A stretch of 64,000 bases of DNA from a virus. How positions within the stretch are numbered: position 1 is the first letter of the stretch; every line of letters starts with the position of its first letter. Location: the IMG/VR virus record IMGVR_UViG_3300011116_000922, positions 83,411 to 147,410 of that record, one strand, 5' to 3'. Below are positions 16,992 through 25,595 of this stretch, piece by piece. The notes under the pieces are model-generated. The model was not told where the DNA came from, searched no databases, and saw nothing but the letters and a program-made list of their open reading frames with translations. A program made the translations under genes and the position numbers.

Positions 16992-17653
16992 ACTACGGAA
17001 ACCTGTTCGGACTTCCAAAGTGCAATGGCATCAGCCAGTGGCTCCACCCAATCCATAGTCTTGGCTTCGAATACTTGACATTCGCCCGTGTTGCTTACAC
17101 CAATAATGATGGTGATATTGTCCACGCGCTGCCCTGTCAGGTCTTGCCACATGAGCGCATACGCTGCTCCCTGAGTAAAATAATCAGAGATAGCGTCTTC
17201 ACTTTTTGGATTTTTTGAAGTCTTGAAGTCCACCACAGATAGTACACCGTTGTACTCCGCAATACAATCTGTGCGCCCCGCCAATCCAACCTTTTTCGAC
17301 CACAGCGCAACTTCAATTGCGCGGATGTTGTCGATGCAGTCGATGTGCGGCTGCATGGTATTGAAAATATCCAATTCTTCCGTGCCCTTGGCTTCTTGCA
17401 GGGTGGTTTCGAATCGGTTTTGCAGGTAGTCTTCAATTATGGAGTGAACCTTCGTGCCGCGAGACAGGACCCTCTTGGATTCTTCGGGATTGTCGCGCCG
17501 CCACTTGGCAAAGAAAGCACGCTTTGCCCATCCGGTCACGGTGGTAACAGAAGGAAAAACACCATGAGGTGTTGCGTAACGCCTTGATCCGTTTTCTTCA
17601 ATTGTATTGATTTCACCCGTGATGTTCACGAACGCATGATGAAAAGTTTTCAT
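16988..17653 (-). CDS. PD-(D/E)XK exonuclease (MGME1/Cas4/RecB-like)
   Basis: 221 residues with the nuclease core LAGRTDCIAEYNGVLSVVDF and KTSK (Asp, then Asp-Lys-Thr) at about 125-150, preceded by a Glu-containing helix. A SVTTVTGW motif near the N-terminus and HSIIEDYL in the first third are typical of MGME1-like phage exonucleases, which degrade or trim DNA ends during recombination. The ATG at 17653 lies 3 nt after the small gene upstream. It is probably involved in DNA metabolism rather than structure. Confidence 0.85.
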   Translation of the reverse strand: MKTFHHAFVNITGEINTIEENGSRRYATPHGVFPSVTTVTGWAKRAFFAKWRRDNPEESKRVLSRGTKVHSIIEDYLQNRFETTLQEAKGTEELDIFNTMQPHIDCIDNIRAIEVALWSKKVGLAGRTDCIAEYNGVLSVVDFKTSKNPKSEDAISDYFTQGAAYALMWQDLTGQRVDNITIIIGVSNTGECQVFEAKTMDWVEPLADAIALWKSEQVSVV

Positions 17654-17656
17654 GTA

Positions 17657-17824
17657 TTACTCTTTGTCTGTGGGCTTTTCGTCCACAATCTGTACATCCT
17701 TGGCAGGCGTTGCCTTGGGCGTGATTGCTGTTTGGTTCCGTTCAAGCCACTTCTTTGCAGCGGCGAATTCGGGCTTCTGCTGTTGCTGTTGCATCCACAG
17801 TAGCATGTCTCTCATGTTTGCCAT
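17657..17824 (-). CDS. Small Gln-rich helical protein
   Basis: 55 residues. ATG at 17824 with GAAGGAGAACACT upstream, and a stop just before the exonuclease gene. The sequence begins MANMRDMLLWMQQQQQ, continues with a KKWLERNQTA helix, and ends acidic (VDEKPTDKE). The good ribosome site and tight spacing support a real gene. Function unknown. Confidence 0.6.
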   Translation of the reverse strand: MANMRDMLLWMQQQQQKPEFAAAKKWLERNQTAITPKATPAKDVQIVDEKPTDKE

Positions 17825-17879
17825 AGTGTTCTCCTTCTAGTATGTAGGTTGCCGACTTGAAATATTTTACACTAACTGG

Positions 17880-18704
17880 TTACTTTCCTTCATTCAAATG
17901 GTTCAGGCACTCTTCATATGTTTCAAGTAGTGCCTGCGATGTACTAATGTAATCAGCGGCTCCACTGGTGAATGCTTCTGTTATTGCTTTTGTGAATTTG
18001 TTTCCAGTTCCGAAAAGCACAATGGACGGCAGGCATATCCCCACCATTGCCTCATGCAAATATGAAATCTTGTTGTCAAAAGAAACCGAGCCGTTCTTTT
18101 GCTGATCTTCAATCCGGCACAGAACCTGTTCAAAGGCTTCGCGGTGTGATCCGGTCGCGGATAGATTTTCATTTGCCCGATCAATAATGGATCGCGTTGC
18201 CTTGACACACGCACACTGAACACTGTAGTCGCATTCTTCCTTTACGGAAAGGAATTCCAAAGGCTTCATGTGCTTTCGCAGTTGGGCTAGAATGGTGTAG
18301 CGATTGAAGAATTGCAGATCCTCTTCCAGTGATCGAACGAATGAGTACTCGCTCATGGCTTCTGCAAGCGACCACAGGCGACCGAACGGCTTTCCCGCAT
18401 TGAAGGGCAGGGTGTACAGCGATTCTTCTTTTTGTGTGGAGTGCCTGCACACGCTGCCTATCCACGGTGAATATCGGAGTTCTGCATTTCCTGTTCGCAA
18501 CCACACAACAGGCGATTCGTACCGCTCAATCAGGCTGTTTGCCAATGCAAGCAGGAGCCGAGCGTCACTGGGTGACTCCTCAACAATGCGTAGCGTGAGT
18601 GGATGTGATGTGGAATCGGAAACGGTGAATGTCACGACCGCTTCCGCGTTTTTGTCCATTACAGAAATACGACCACCGTTTTCGGTGCGTTCACATTGAA
18701 TCAT
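17880..18704 (-). CDS. Hypothetical protein, 274 residues
   Basis: A soluble mixed alpha/beta protein with no signal or TM segment. Its ATG at 18704 has CAGGAGA upstream and lies 19 nt after an ATAAATA late-type core. The first third is beta-rich, and the rest helical with scattered Cys residues (CDYSVQCACVKA). It could be a baseplate, head or assembly protein. I do not recognise a family. Confidence 0.7.
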   Translation of the reverse strand: MIQCERTENGGRISVMDKNAEAVVTFTVSDSTSHPLTLRIVEESPSDARLLLALANSLIERYESPVVWLRTGNAELRYSPWIGSVCRHSTQKEESLYTLPFNAGKPFGRLWSLAEAMSEYSFVRSLEEDLQFFNRYTILAQLRKHMKPLEFLSVKEECDYSVQCACVKATRSIIDRANENLSATGSHREAFEQVLCRIEDQQKNGSVSFDNKISYLHEAMVGICLPSIVLFGTGNKFTKAITEAFTSGAADYISTSQALLETYEECLNHLNEGK

Positions 18705-18721
18705 TGTGTAGTCTCCTGTTG

Positions 18722-19264
18722 TTATTTATGCTTGCGTGGGCGCAAGCCAAACGACAGCCGTTTACGCATGGAGATTTTACGCCGCCGCTTGGAAACATTC
18801 CGCTTGGAACGAGCCTTCCGAGCAGAACGCTTTGAGCGGAGTTTTAGTTTACGCAACTGCGAACCGGGACGGCGCACACAGATGCGTGCCCCCTTTTTCA
18901 TCATGCCCGGACCACACTTGAAGATGATTCGCTTCTTGCCCTTGCGAACCACGATCTTGCGCCGTGCGGCGGCTTCGTTAATCATCTGTGTTTCCACTTC
19001 CACAGACTCTTCAATCTCTTCGTCTTCATCAATCTCTACATCAATCTCTGCTTCTTCAACAGGATCAAGAATAGAGATTACGCCGTCTTCGCCTTCTTCC
19101 CATTCGATACCTTCTTCTTCAAGATATTCGATGACTTGTTCGCGGCTAAAGTTGGGCATATCCAAAACGATCTTGGTTTCGGTGAGTTCAGCATCAAACT
19201 CTTCAGAAAACAGTCTCTGAAGGGAATTGAAAGCGTGGTCGCGCAAGTCTTTAAAGTCTTTCAT
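18722..19264 (-). CDS. Acidic-to-basic protein with a CGPGMMKKGARICV motif
   Basis: 180 residues from ATG 19264. The N-terminal half is acidic (VEEAEIDVEIDEDEEIEESV), the C-terminal half extremely basic. The junction carries KRIIFKCGPGMMKKGARICV, a two-cysteine motif I recall from many phage proteins of unknown role, followed by a long Arg/Lys/Ser tail. The acid/base split recalls core or scaffold proteins that bind DNA after processing. The start is 2 nt after the upstream stop; longer in-frame starts would overlap that gene. An ATAAATA core at 18723-18729 lies inside its 3' end, serving the next gene. Confidence 0.7.
   Translation of the reverse strand: MKDFKDLRDHAFNSLQRLFSEEFDAELTETKIVLDMPNFSREQVIEYLEEEGIEWEEGEDGVISILDPVEEAEIDVEIDEDEEIEESVEVETQMINEAAARRKIVVRKGKKRIIFKCGPGMMKKGARICVRRPGSQLRKLKLRSKRSARKARSKRNVSKRRRKISMRKRLSFGLRPRKHK
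18723..18729 (-). promoter_or_regulatory. T4-type late promoter core ATAAATA
   Basis: Minus-strand ATAAATA overlapping the 3' end of the gene above, 19 nt before the 18704 start. Confidence 0.5.
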
Positions 19265-19265
19265 T

Positions 19266-21200
19266 TTAGGCATCCCATATGTAATCGTTTCCGCGATCCA
19301 GTACAATCTTACGAGTCTTCTTGTCTAGCACCTGAAGTCCGGTTCCTGCGGGGTTGAGTACAACCACGCGACCGCTAACGGTTTCGTAGAATTCAACACC
19401 CATCTTGCGAACCTTTTTCACCTTGAGGGTGTAGTCTTTTCCGTTCTTCGTGCCGTAGATTTCGAATGTCGTTCCAACAGGATGGCTGTCGATTTCCGAC
19501 ATGAGTTGGGTTGCCAGTTTTACCGCGGTGTTTGCATCCAAGCCGACCATCTTGGATTTCTTCTTGGACTCAGGCTTGGAAATCAAATTACCACGGGCAT
19601 CTGTTTTGCGAGGCTTCAGGGGCTTATTCGAACCCACATAACGGTTGGGATCGTCTTGATCCACTCCGTAATTAATTGTTCCCATTTGAGGATTGCGGTC
19701 GCGCTTGATCTTGATGGCTTCAAGCAGCGATTCTACCAAGCGATTGCGCGAATTTCCAAACATATAGAATCCCTCTGTTTTCGTTTTTTCGTTTTTTGCT
19801 TCAGGCTTCTTCTCGGGGATGGTTTCACCACCGCGAGTCTGACTCAATAGCCCGATATCCTTTTGGAACTTATTAGAGAAGTCGATGATCTCGTCAACAG
19901 GAACAGGCTTGCCGCCCTTGGTGATGGTGCGAGTCTTCATGGTGGTGTTTGCGCCGCCACCGTTGGCAATGTCCACCGCACACTGTGCTGCCCAACGGTG
20001 GTGACCGTCAATCACATAACCGTCACTCACATAGATGGGTTCAAGCAGACGAGCGGCTTGCTTGGCGTAAGTCTCGTCTTCTTGTGCAGCAAGCAGTGTT
20101 CCGTACATTCCCGCAACCTTCTCGCCCTTCAACTGACCCTGAATGGGCTTCAGTGATGTCACAGGAACTTCCTGTTCTTCAATGGTGTAGCCCGCTGCTT
20201 CAAGAGCCTCGCGGTACTGCTTTTCCATGTTGACTTCGCTCTTCAGATCATCAGGAGTGACCTGATCGGGAGAAGTGTAACCCTTTCCTGCCATGAGTGC
20301 CTTGAAAGCAGGAGTGTCCTTGCGGCTTGAATCCACTTGCGAAGAAAACTGCGGCATACGGTCGCGGGGAATGCCCTTGGACACGCCGCTCTTTGTCTTG
20401 GGATCAAAGCAAAACCCAACATCAGCAAAAGCCTGTGAACACAACTCAAAGTCATACGCTTTTTCTCCACGCATAGCCGAAAGCGCAGCGTGGTTCAGTT
20501 CGTCCACGAACATACGCTCTTTCTTTGGATCACCAAAGACCGATTCCTTTGTGTCGCGTGGTCCAGCAAACTTCTTGGCTTTGATAGCCGCTGCCACGAT
20601 ATTTGCTTTACGCATATCGCGCTTGGTCTTGGCTGCGGCTGTAGCCTTGGGGTCTTCTTTGAACTCCGGGTCAAACTCGGTTTGTGGATTTTCTGCGCCA
20701 ACATCAGGATGCTCATCCTTGGCTTGTGGCTCTACCTTGGCTTGCGCTGCACCCGCTTGGCTACCTTGCGGTTGTGCTTGATACTGCGTATTAGCGGGAA
20801 CCGCTTGCGCTTTTTGGGTGGACTGTCCTGCTCCGGGTTGTCCTGCTGTTGCGGGTTTTCCTGCATTCGGTTGTGCGGCTCCCTGTGGTTGAGGATTCTT
20901 TTCGTTTCCGTCCTTGTCCAATTCCACTTCCTGCGATGTGTCCATTTTGCTGTGGTCTACACCGCTTGCAGGTCCTGTTCCTGCTGCCCATGACTTGGCT
21001 TTCTTCTCGTCATCAAAGCCGTAGTCCTTTTCGCCGTCTTTGTTCATGGCACCAAAGCGACCACTGGCAGTTTTCCACACTTCACCGGGCTTGTGACGGC
21101 TAGGCTTGGCAGGAGTCTGTGCAGGAGCCGATGGCTTCGGGGCTGCTGTGGCTTGAACTTCAAAAATAATGCTGCGTAGGCTTTTGTATTCTTCGCTCAT
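19266..21200 (-). CDS. ParB/sulfiredoxin-fold protein with HKPGxVWKT module, probable head protein
   Basis: 644 residues. The N-terminus (SLRSIIFEVQ) holds an IFE-V site like a head-protease site. Next comes a module RHKPGEVWKTASGRFGAM, also found in the 57365 product. A disordered Gln/Ala/Pro linker follows. From about residue 330, a ParB/Srx-fold domain shows VTSLKPIQGQLKGEKVAGM and IDGHHRWAAQ, the usual nucleotide/phosphate-binding box. Later FGNSRNRLVESLLEAI looks like a second processing region. The C-terminus is a beta domain. The start overlaps the upstream stop (ATGA). Any catalytic role (nuclease or kinase-like) is inference. Confidence 0.68.
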   Translation of the reverse strand: MSEEYKSLRSIIFEVQATAAPKPSAPAQTPAKPSRHKPGEVWKTASGRFGAMNKDGEKDYGFDDEKKAKSWAAGTGPASGVDHSKMDTSQEVELDKDGNEKNPQPQGAAQPNAGKPATAGQPGAGQSTQKAQAVPANTQYQAQPQGSQAGAAQAKVEPQAKDEHPDVGAENPQTEFDPEFKEDPKATAAAKTKRDMRKANIVAAAIKAKKFAGPRDTKESVFGDPKKERMFVDELNHAALSAMRGEKAYDFELCSQAFADVGFCFDPKTKSGVSKGIPRDRMPQFSSQVDSSRKDTPAFKALMAGKGYTSPDQVTPDDLKSEVNMEKQYREALEAAGYTIEEQEVPVTSLKPIQGQLKGEKVAGMYGTLLAAQEDETYAKQAARLLEPIYVSDGYVIDGHHRWAAQCAVDIANGGGANTTMKTRTITKGGKPVPVDEIIDFSNKFQKDIGLLSQTRGGETIPEKKPEAKNEKTKTEGFYMFGNSRNRLVESLLEAIKIKRDRNPQMGTINYGVDQDDPNRYVGSNKPLKPRKTDARGNLISKPESKKKSKMVGLDANTAVKLATQLMSEIDSHPVGTTFEIYGTKNGKDYTLKVKKVRKMGVEFYETVSGRVVVLNPAGTGLQVLDKKTRKIVLDRGNDYIWDA

Positions 21201-21676
21201 ACCCCGAAACTCCGTGTAAGTGTGGTGATCTTGTCGATTTGGGCTTGCAGTTTCTCTGTGCGTTTGGGCCAGTGAATATATTCTTTCTGCGGGTTCTTCA
21301 TCAAATTAGTTAGAAGGGGCAGAATGAGTGCTTCCACCTCTGCCATCTTGACTTTGCACTCGTCACGCATGGCATTGGTTCTGTCCTCAATCTCGTTAAG
21401 AACGGAAGACAGGCTTTCGCCCTGTTGCTGAAGGGATGCATTCAGTTCCCCCAGTTCCATGTTCAGCACCCGATCAATCTTTTCCTCCACCCGAGCAACT
21501 TGAGCGGATGAAGCAGGCTTGATTGCGGCAATCTTTACCTCAAGGTCTGCCAGTTTAGCCGCGATTGCCGAAACTGCATCAGCCGAAACCACTGGTTGCG
21601 GCTGCACCGGAGCAGAGATGTGGAGTTCTTCCTCATCTACTGCGGTGAAGCCGAAATCAAAAGTGGTGTCTGCCAT
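21197..21676 (-). CDS. Conserved coiled-coil phage protein
   Basis: 159 residues. The acidic N-terminus (FDFGFTAVDEEEL) is followed by a long helical region and ends NPQKEYIHWPKRTEKLQAQI. The FDFGFTAVDE and YIHWPxRTEK patterns recur, as I recall, in T4-like marine phages. It lies between virion-type genes, with a start only 6 nt after the SGNH-protein stop and no strong Shine-Dalgarno. It could be a chaperone, scaffold or neck-associated protein. Function unknown. Confidence 0.65.
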   Translation of the reverse strand: MADTTFDFGFTAVDEEELHISAPVQPQPVVSADAVSAIAAKLADLEVKIAAIKPASSAQVARVEEKIDRVLNMELGELNASLQQQGESLSSVLNEIEDRTNAMRDECKVKMAEVEALILPLLTNLMKNPQKEYIHWPKRTEKLQAQIDKITTLTRSFGV

Positions 21677-21682
21677 ATGATA

Positions 21683-23608
21683 TTATGAGATTGGCGGTGT
21701 GTATCTGAGACATCGTTTAACGAGCAGTTCTCCGAGGTACGAATATCCTCCGGTTATTCCCGCTCCATCCAAGTGAGCCGGGAAGTCTCCAACAGTTCCA
21801 CTGGCTGTTTGATAGAAATTGCGGTTTCCATTGAACGCATTTCCTAAACTCAATCCGCCGTAGGTGGTTCCGAAAGATCCGGTACCCAATTTTGTAATAT
21901 CTACAAATAGCACATTTGAATACGAGGACAAAGCAGAATAATCCGGTAGAGTTTCTGAATAATTTTTACCAACAACCCTCAATGAATCCATGTTTCCGTC
22001 ATCAGGATTTGTGGGGTGAGTTACCGATATAATAAATGCCAAATCATTTTCCGGGTATCCTAGAGTGTCCCAATTTGTTTTATACGAGTCAACGAGAATT
22101 TTTACTTGTATTGGAAAATTAGTAGCCGCTTGGGTTTCCGTGGTTCCCGGAGTACCACCAACATCGTTGATTCCGCTATTCAACCACACAATAACATTAC
22201 CGCTTCCGCCTGCCTCAATCTGGCGTTCTCGTATTTCTTGAAGAATAGTCTTCATTCCGCTATTGTTGTAACCAACAGGGTCTGTTCTTCCAAACTTGAC
22301 CGCTTCTTTTGCAATTCCTTCAGTTGTATAACCACTCAAGCATATCATGGGCTGAATTGCCCAACCTTTTTTGTTGCAGTGAACGGATTCAACAAACACA
22401 CAAACTGGCCCCAGAGTATGATAATTCGGAACAGTAACTTGTCCAAACGCACTTTGATTTTGATTCCACTGATATGAAAGAGACACACCAACACGATTTG
22501 CATCAGCGGGCCATGTTAGTTTACTTACGGTTTTTGCTGTTACGCCATTTAATCCTGCCCAAGCACTGAATGTCCTTCCACGATCCGTTGTACCAGTGCA
22601 TGGTGGATAAACAGTGGCTCCTACTTGATAGGGGTTTCCACCGGGCTGTCCCCAAACATAAGGAGAAATGCCTGATGCTGCACTATATCCAATTCCGGTT
22701 GACAATCCACCCATCCACAACACCAAACAAGAGGTTGATGCACCTGTTCCGGGAAGAAGAGAGTGGACTACGCGATAGGTTAAAGCATTTCTGCTGTCTA
22801 TTCCACTTCCTCGTACATCAGCATCGCTTGGATTAAATTCGTGTATGTTTGCGTATTCGTTGTACATATAAGTTGCACCGGGTTTCGGCAACCATGCACA
22901 CGCAGACAAATAAATATTTGCTCCTGATCCTCGGTCGTATGCAAATCCAACATCCATTCCCGTAAAATCCATGAAAGATCGAACATCAGCAGGAGCATCC
23001 CGCAAATCTGCAAATGTATTTCCAGAACCGTCTACATTCACTCTTGGCATAACATTATCGTTTCTCCACCAAGCCGAAGTAAAAGCAGCACCACCAAGCG
23101 GCAGAGAAATGCCACTGGCATACAGCGGTGTTGCGTACATTCCCGAGCAACAACCACGAATCAAACCACGGGCAAGACCTAATACCCAACCTGCGCCAGC
23201 GGGAGAACTGGTATTAGAATCACCAGTAACAATAAAGTCTACGCTATCGGTTCCTGCCTTTAGTTTTGCCAACATAGCAAGAGCAGCAGGAGAACCATAC
23301 AATCCGGTCGGCAATGCCGATGGAATATATGTTTGTGCAATCAACTGGTCTTGCGTTGCAGCCGTGGTTCCAAGGGCAGTATTAATAACAGTAAAACTCA
23401 AAGCACTGGCATTTTCCCTACCAAGGCTGTCCAAAGCAACCTTTTTGCCCGCGATCCGATTCACTAGCACACTGACAGGAATACCCGCGCTTGCACCCGC
23501 CCCAAGTGTCACACCTGTGAACAAGCCATTTCCGAACTTCTGTGCCATTCGGGTTGCAACGCGAGACAGCCGATCCTGCAATGAACGCTTATCATTTGGT
23601 AAAGCCAT
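21683..23608 (-). CDS. SGNH/GDSL-hydrolase-like virion protein
   Basis: 641 residues. The first 120 residues look like a virion attachment segment (LQDRLSRVATRMAQKFGNG). From about 125 an SGNH-type fold is suggested by FIVTGDSNT (Ser131 as nucleophile candidate), VWLNSGINDVGG (the Asn-Asp block) and a C-terminal FPAHLDGAG with the catalytic His candidate. Such domains in phage virions remove acyl or acetyl groups from host surface polysaccharides. Base composition is more AT-rich than its neighbours, suggesting separate acquisition. AGGGGATC precedes the ATG. Confidence 0.72.
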   Translation of the reverse strand: MALPNDKRSLQDRLSRVATRMAQKFGNGLFTGVTLGAGASAGIPVSVLVNRIAGKKVALDSLGRENASALSFTVINTALGTTAATQDQLIAQTYIPSALPTGLYGSPAALAMLAKLKAGTDSVDFIVTGDSNTSSPAGAGWVLGLARGLIRGCCSGMYATPLYASGISLPLGGAAFTSAWWRNDNVMPRVNVDGSGNTFADLRDAPADVRSFMDFTGMDVGFAYDRGSGANIYLSACAWLPKPGATYMYNEYANIHEFNPSDADVRGSGIDSRNALTYRVVHSLLPGTGASTSCLVLWMGGLSTGIGYSAASGISPYVWGQPGGNPYQVGATVYPPCTGTTDRGRTFSAWAGLNGVTAKTVSKLTWPADANRVGVSLSYQWNQNQSAFGQVTVPNYHTLGPVCVFVESVHCNKKGWAIQPMICLSGYTTEGIAKEAVKFGRTDPVGYNNSGMKTILQEIRERQIEAGGSGNVIVWLNSGINDVGGTPGTTETQAATNFPIQVKILVDSYKTNWDTLGYPENDLAFIISVTHPTNPDDGNMDSLRVVGKNYSETLPDYSALSSYSNVLFVDITKLGTGSFGTTYGGLSLGNAFNGNRNFYQTASGTVGDFPAHLDGAGITGGYSYLGELLVKRCLRYTPPIS

Positions 23609-23628
23609 ATGATCCCCTGATTGGATTT

Positions 23629-24342
23629 TTAGTTAACCGACCAAGTGTGTCCGCCGCCACTAGTGGAGTTAAAGTAAATGGTTGCGGTGTAGCCCGAAAC
23701 CGTGTAGTTCTCGAAAGTTGCGCCTGCGATGCCACGGGTTCCGCGAGTCACTCCCACAACTTCAATGCTGAACCCGGTTCCCGCAGCCTTTGCGAATGGC
23801 GAAGCGTAACCAAGTGGAACTCCTGTGTTTGTGAGTCGGGCTGCGCCACCACCAGTAACACCCACTGTGAGGTATTCTCCGGGATTGAACACAATTCTGT
23901 CCAAATATGTCAGCGTGATTCCGGCTGCGCCACCGTTCAGGTTGACTTGGAAATCTCCCGCAGAAAGCGCGGTGCCAAGAGTGTATCCACTGTAAGTGAA
24001 CACATCGAAATCCGCTCCGCTGCGGACAAACTTGGGCATATAGATGCCAAGGGTCTGTCCTTCAAATGCTCCAATATTGATTCCGCTGGCAGCAGTTTCA
24101 CCACGGGGATTCTGCAAAGACGATGTGAGCGCAAGTGAAACAGGCGCGGTTCCGAAAGGAGGGAACCCCTTACCAGTGGTTACTCCGGTGATTCCGAAGC
24201 CCAGTTTCTTTGCCTGACGCTCAAATGCCACTGCGCCAGTGCGTCCGGTCGAGTTTACGCCGTGTGAGGCATACAAGTGACCAAGAATGTTTCCAAGTTT
24301 GTTTGCTCTTGCCAGTTCGGCTGATCCTGCGGTAAATGCCAT
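23629..24342 (-). CDS. Structural protein, Gly/Thr-rich
   Basis: 237 residues, beta-rich, low charge, no signal peptide. The N-terminus MAFTAGSAELARANKLGNIL is helical, the remainder reads like a virion surface or decoration protein, and it ends GGGHTWSVN. AAAGGAT lies before the ATG and an ATAAATA late core at 24380-24386. It is in one unit with the SGNH-like gene downstream, so it may be its virion anchor. No family is recognised. Confidence 0.7.
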   Translation of the reverse strand: MAFTAGSAELARANKLGNILGHLYASHGVNSTGRTGAVAFERQAKKLGFGITGVTTGKGFPPFGTAPVSLALTSSLQNPRGETAASGINIGAFEGQTLGIYMPKFVRSGADFDVFTYSGYTLGTALSAGDFQVNLNGGAAGITLTYLDRIVFNPGEYLTVGVTGGGAARLTNTGVPLGYASPFAKAAGTGFSIEVVGVTRGTRGIAGATFENYTVSGYTATIYFNSTSGGGHTWSVN

Positions 24343-24379
24343 TGGTATATCCTTTCGATGGGGGGATGGCTTGTCTCTT

Positions 24380-24386
24380 TATTTAT
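24380..24386 (-). promoter_or_regulatory. T4-type late promoter core ATAAATA
   Basis: Minus-strand ATAAATA 37 nt before the structural gene start at 24342. Confidence 0.5.
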
Positions 24387-24420
24387 TCATTTGCAAAGTG
24401 CCACGCACCAAACTAATATT

Positions 24421-24900
24421 TCATTTCATCAGTTTAGCCGTGGTCACGGTGCGCTGATTTTCCACACTGGAAAAACGGTTTGTTACATTAGTTCCCACAA
24501 TCTTGTAGCCGAACTCCTTGCCGAATCGCTTCATCATGGCACTGTAGACAGCATCGCGCTTGCCTTCGCTTGTCTTTGACACCATGTCCAGTTCCTTCGG
24601 CAGTTCACCCCGTGCTTCCATGTGGTCTTTCAGGAACAGGCGCACTGCCTCCACCACCGTAGCCAGTATGCGATACGGCTTGCCTGCGTGTGTGAGGTCG
24701 TGTGAGCCGTCAAGCGTAAAGTTGATTTCCCATCCACTCACCTTGATCTTGCTGATGTCAATGTTCAGGTACTGACCGTTTTCGGTCTGTGCCTGATAGG
24801 TGACTTCAATAGTGGTGGGACCGTAACCAATCCGCTTCATTTCGCGCACAGGCAACGGACGGTCAAATACTTCAGTAAGGTAGGAGCGGAAGTCTATCAT
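24421..24900 (-). CDS. Predicted internal head protein with capsid-targeting N-terminus
   Basis: 159 residues, last gene of a six-gene overlapping operon. It begins MIDFRSYLTEVF, matching the shared head-targeting pattern with LTE as a prohead-protease-type site. The rest is a mixed alpha/beta domain with no catalytic motif that I recognise. Its start overlaps the preceding stop by 4 nt (ATGA). Packaging in the capsid is inferred from the N-terminus. Confidence 0.72.
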   Translation of the reverse strand: MIDFRSYLTEVFDRPLPVREMKRIGYGPTTIEVTYQAQTENGQYLNIDISKIKVSGWEINFTLDGSHDLTHAGKPYRILATVVEAVRLFLKDHMEARGELPKELDMVSKTSEGKRDAVYSAMMKRFGKEFGYKIVGTNVTNRFSSVENQRTVTTAKLMK

Positions 24901-25595
24901 TGCATATCCTTGAATGGATCGTGGGATTTGTCAAACCACACAATCGCGGGTGCTGCCATTTCTCCACGCCCAAACGCCAAGTCGTAAACCTTTCCACCTG
25001 CTGCGGTGGCGGCTTTACGAGCCAGTGCCTTGTAGATGCGACCACGCGCAGGATTTGCGTCTTTCTTTGTGCCAATCAAAACGCCTCGGGGTTTCACTTC
25101 ATCAACGAATTTCTTTGTAGCGTCCACTACCGTGCCAAGGATTGCTGCTGCTTCTCCTGCACCAAGCCAGTTCAGGTCTTCGTCTGATCCTATATCAAAC
25201 GAGTGCCAGTAGTATTGGCTGTAATCGTGGATTTTAGAACCAACAGGACGCGGACGGGGCGGCATACGGCGTAGTTCCGTGAGTTGGCGTTCAAAGCCCA
25301 ATTCCCAAATGTTTTTAGTGTCCAACAAATTATAGAACAGCGAAAACTCTTCGTATCCTTCAACCCAACCGCTGCTGATTTCCGTGAAGTCCACAGAATA
25401 GGTGTACACCGTTGGCTCAATCCCGTTTACATAGTTGGCTTCCACCCAATCGTCCAGTTGCTTTCCGAATCTCGGAACAGGATACAAGCGACCGCGCTTC
25501 TCCTGCACAATGAAAGTGTAGGTGTCGCGGGACATCCGTTCCAATTGGAACTTTTTGTCAAACAGTTCGGTCAGATATGAACGGAATGTGTTCAT
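24897..25595 (-). CDS. Predicted internal head protein with capsid-targeting N-terminus
   Basis: 232 residues beginning MNTFRSYLTELF, nearly identical over 12 residues to the start of the next gene's product (MIDFRSYLTEVF), while the bodies differ. The mature part contains RFGKQLDDWVEANYV, ends WFDKSHDPFKDMQ and has no signal peptide. Start and stop overlap both neighbours by 4 nt. The function after injection or inside the capsid is unknown. Confidence 0.72.
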   Translation of the reverse strand: MNTFRSYLTELFDKKFQLERMSRDTYTFIVQEKRGRLYPVPRFGKQLDDWVEANYVNGIEPTVYTYSVDFTEISSGWVEGYEEFSLFYNLLDTKNIWELGFERQLTELRRMPPRPRPVGSKIHDYSQYYWHSFDIGSDEDLNWLGAGEAAAILGTVVDATKKFVDEVKPRGVLIGTKKDANPARGRIYKALARKAATAAGGKVYDLAFGRGEMAAPAIVWFDKSHDPFKDMQ

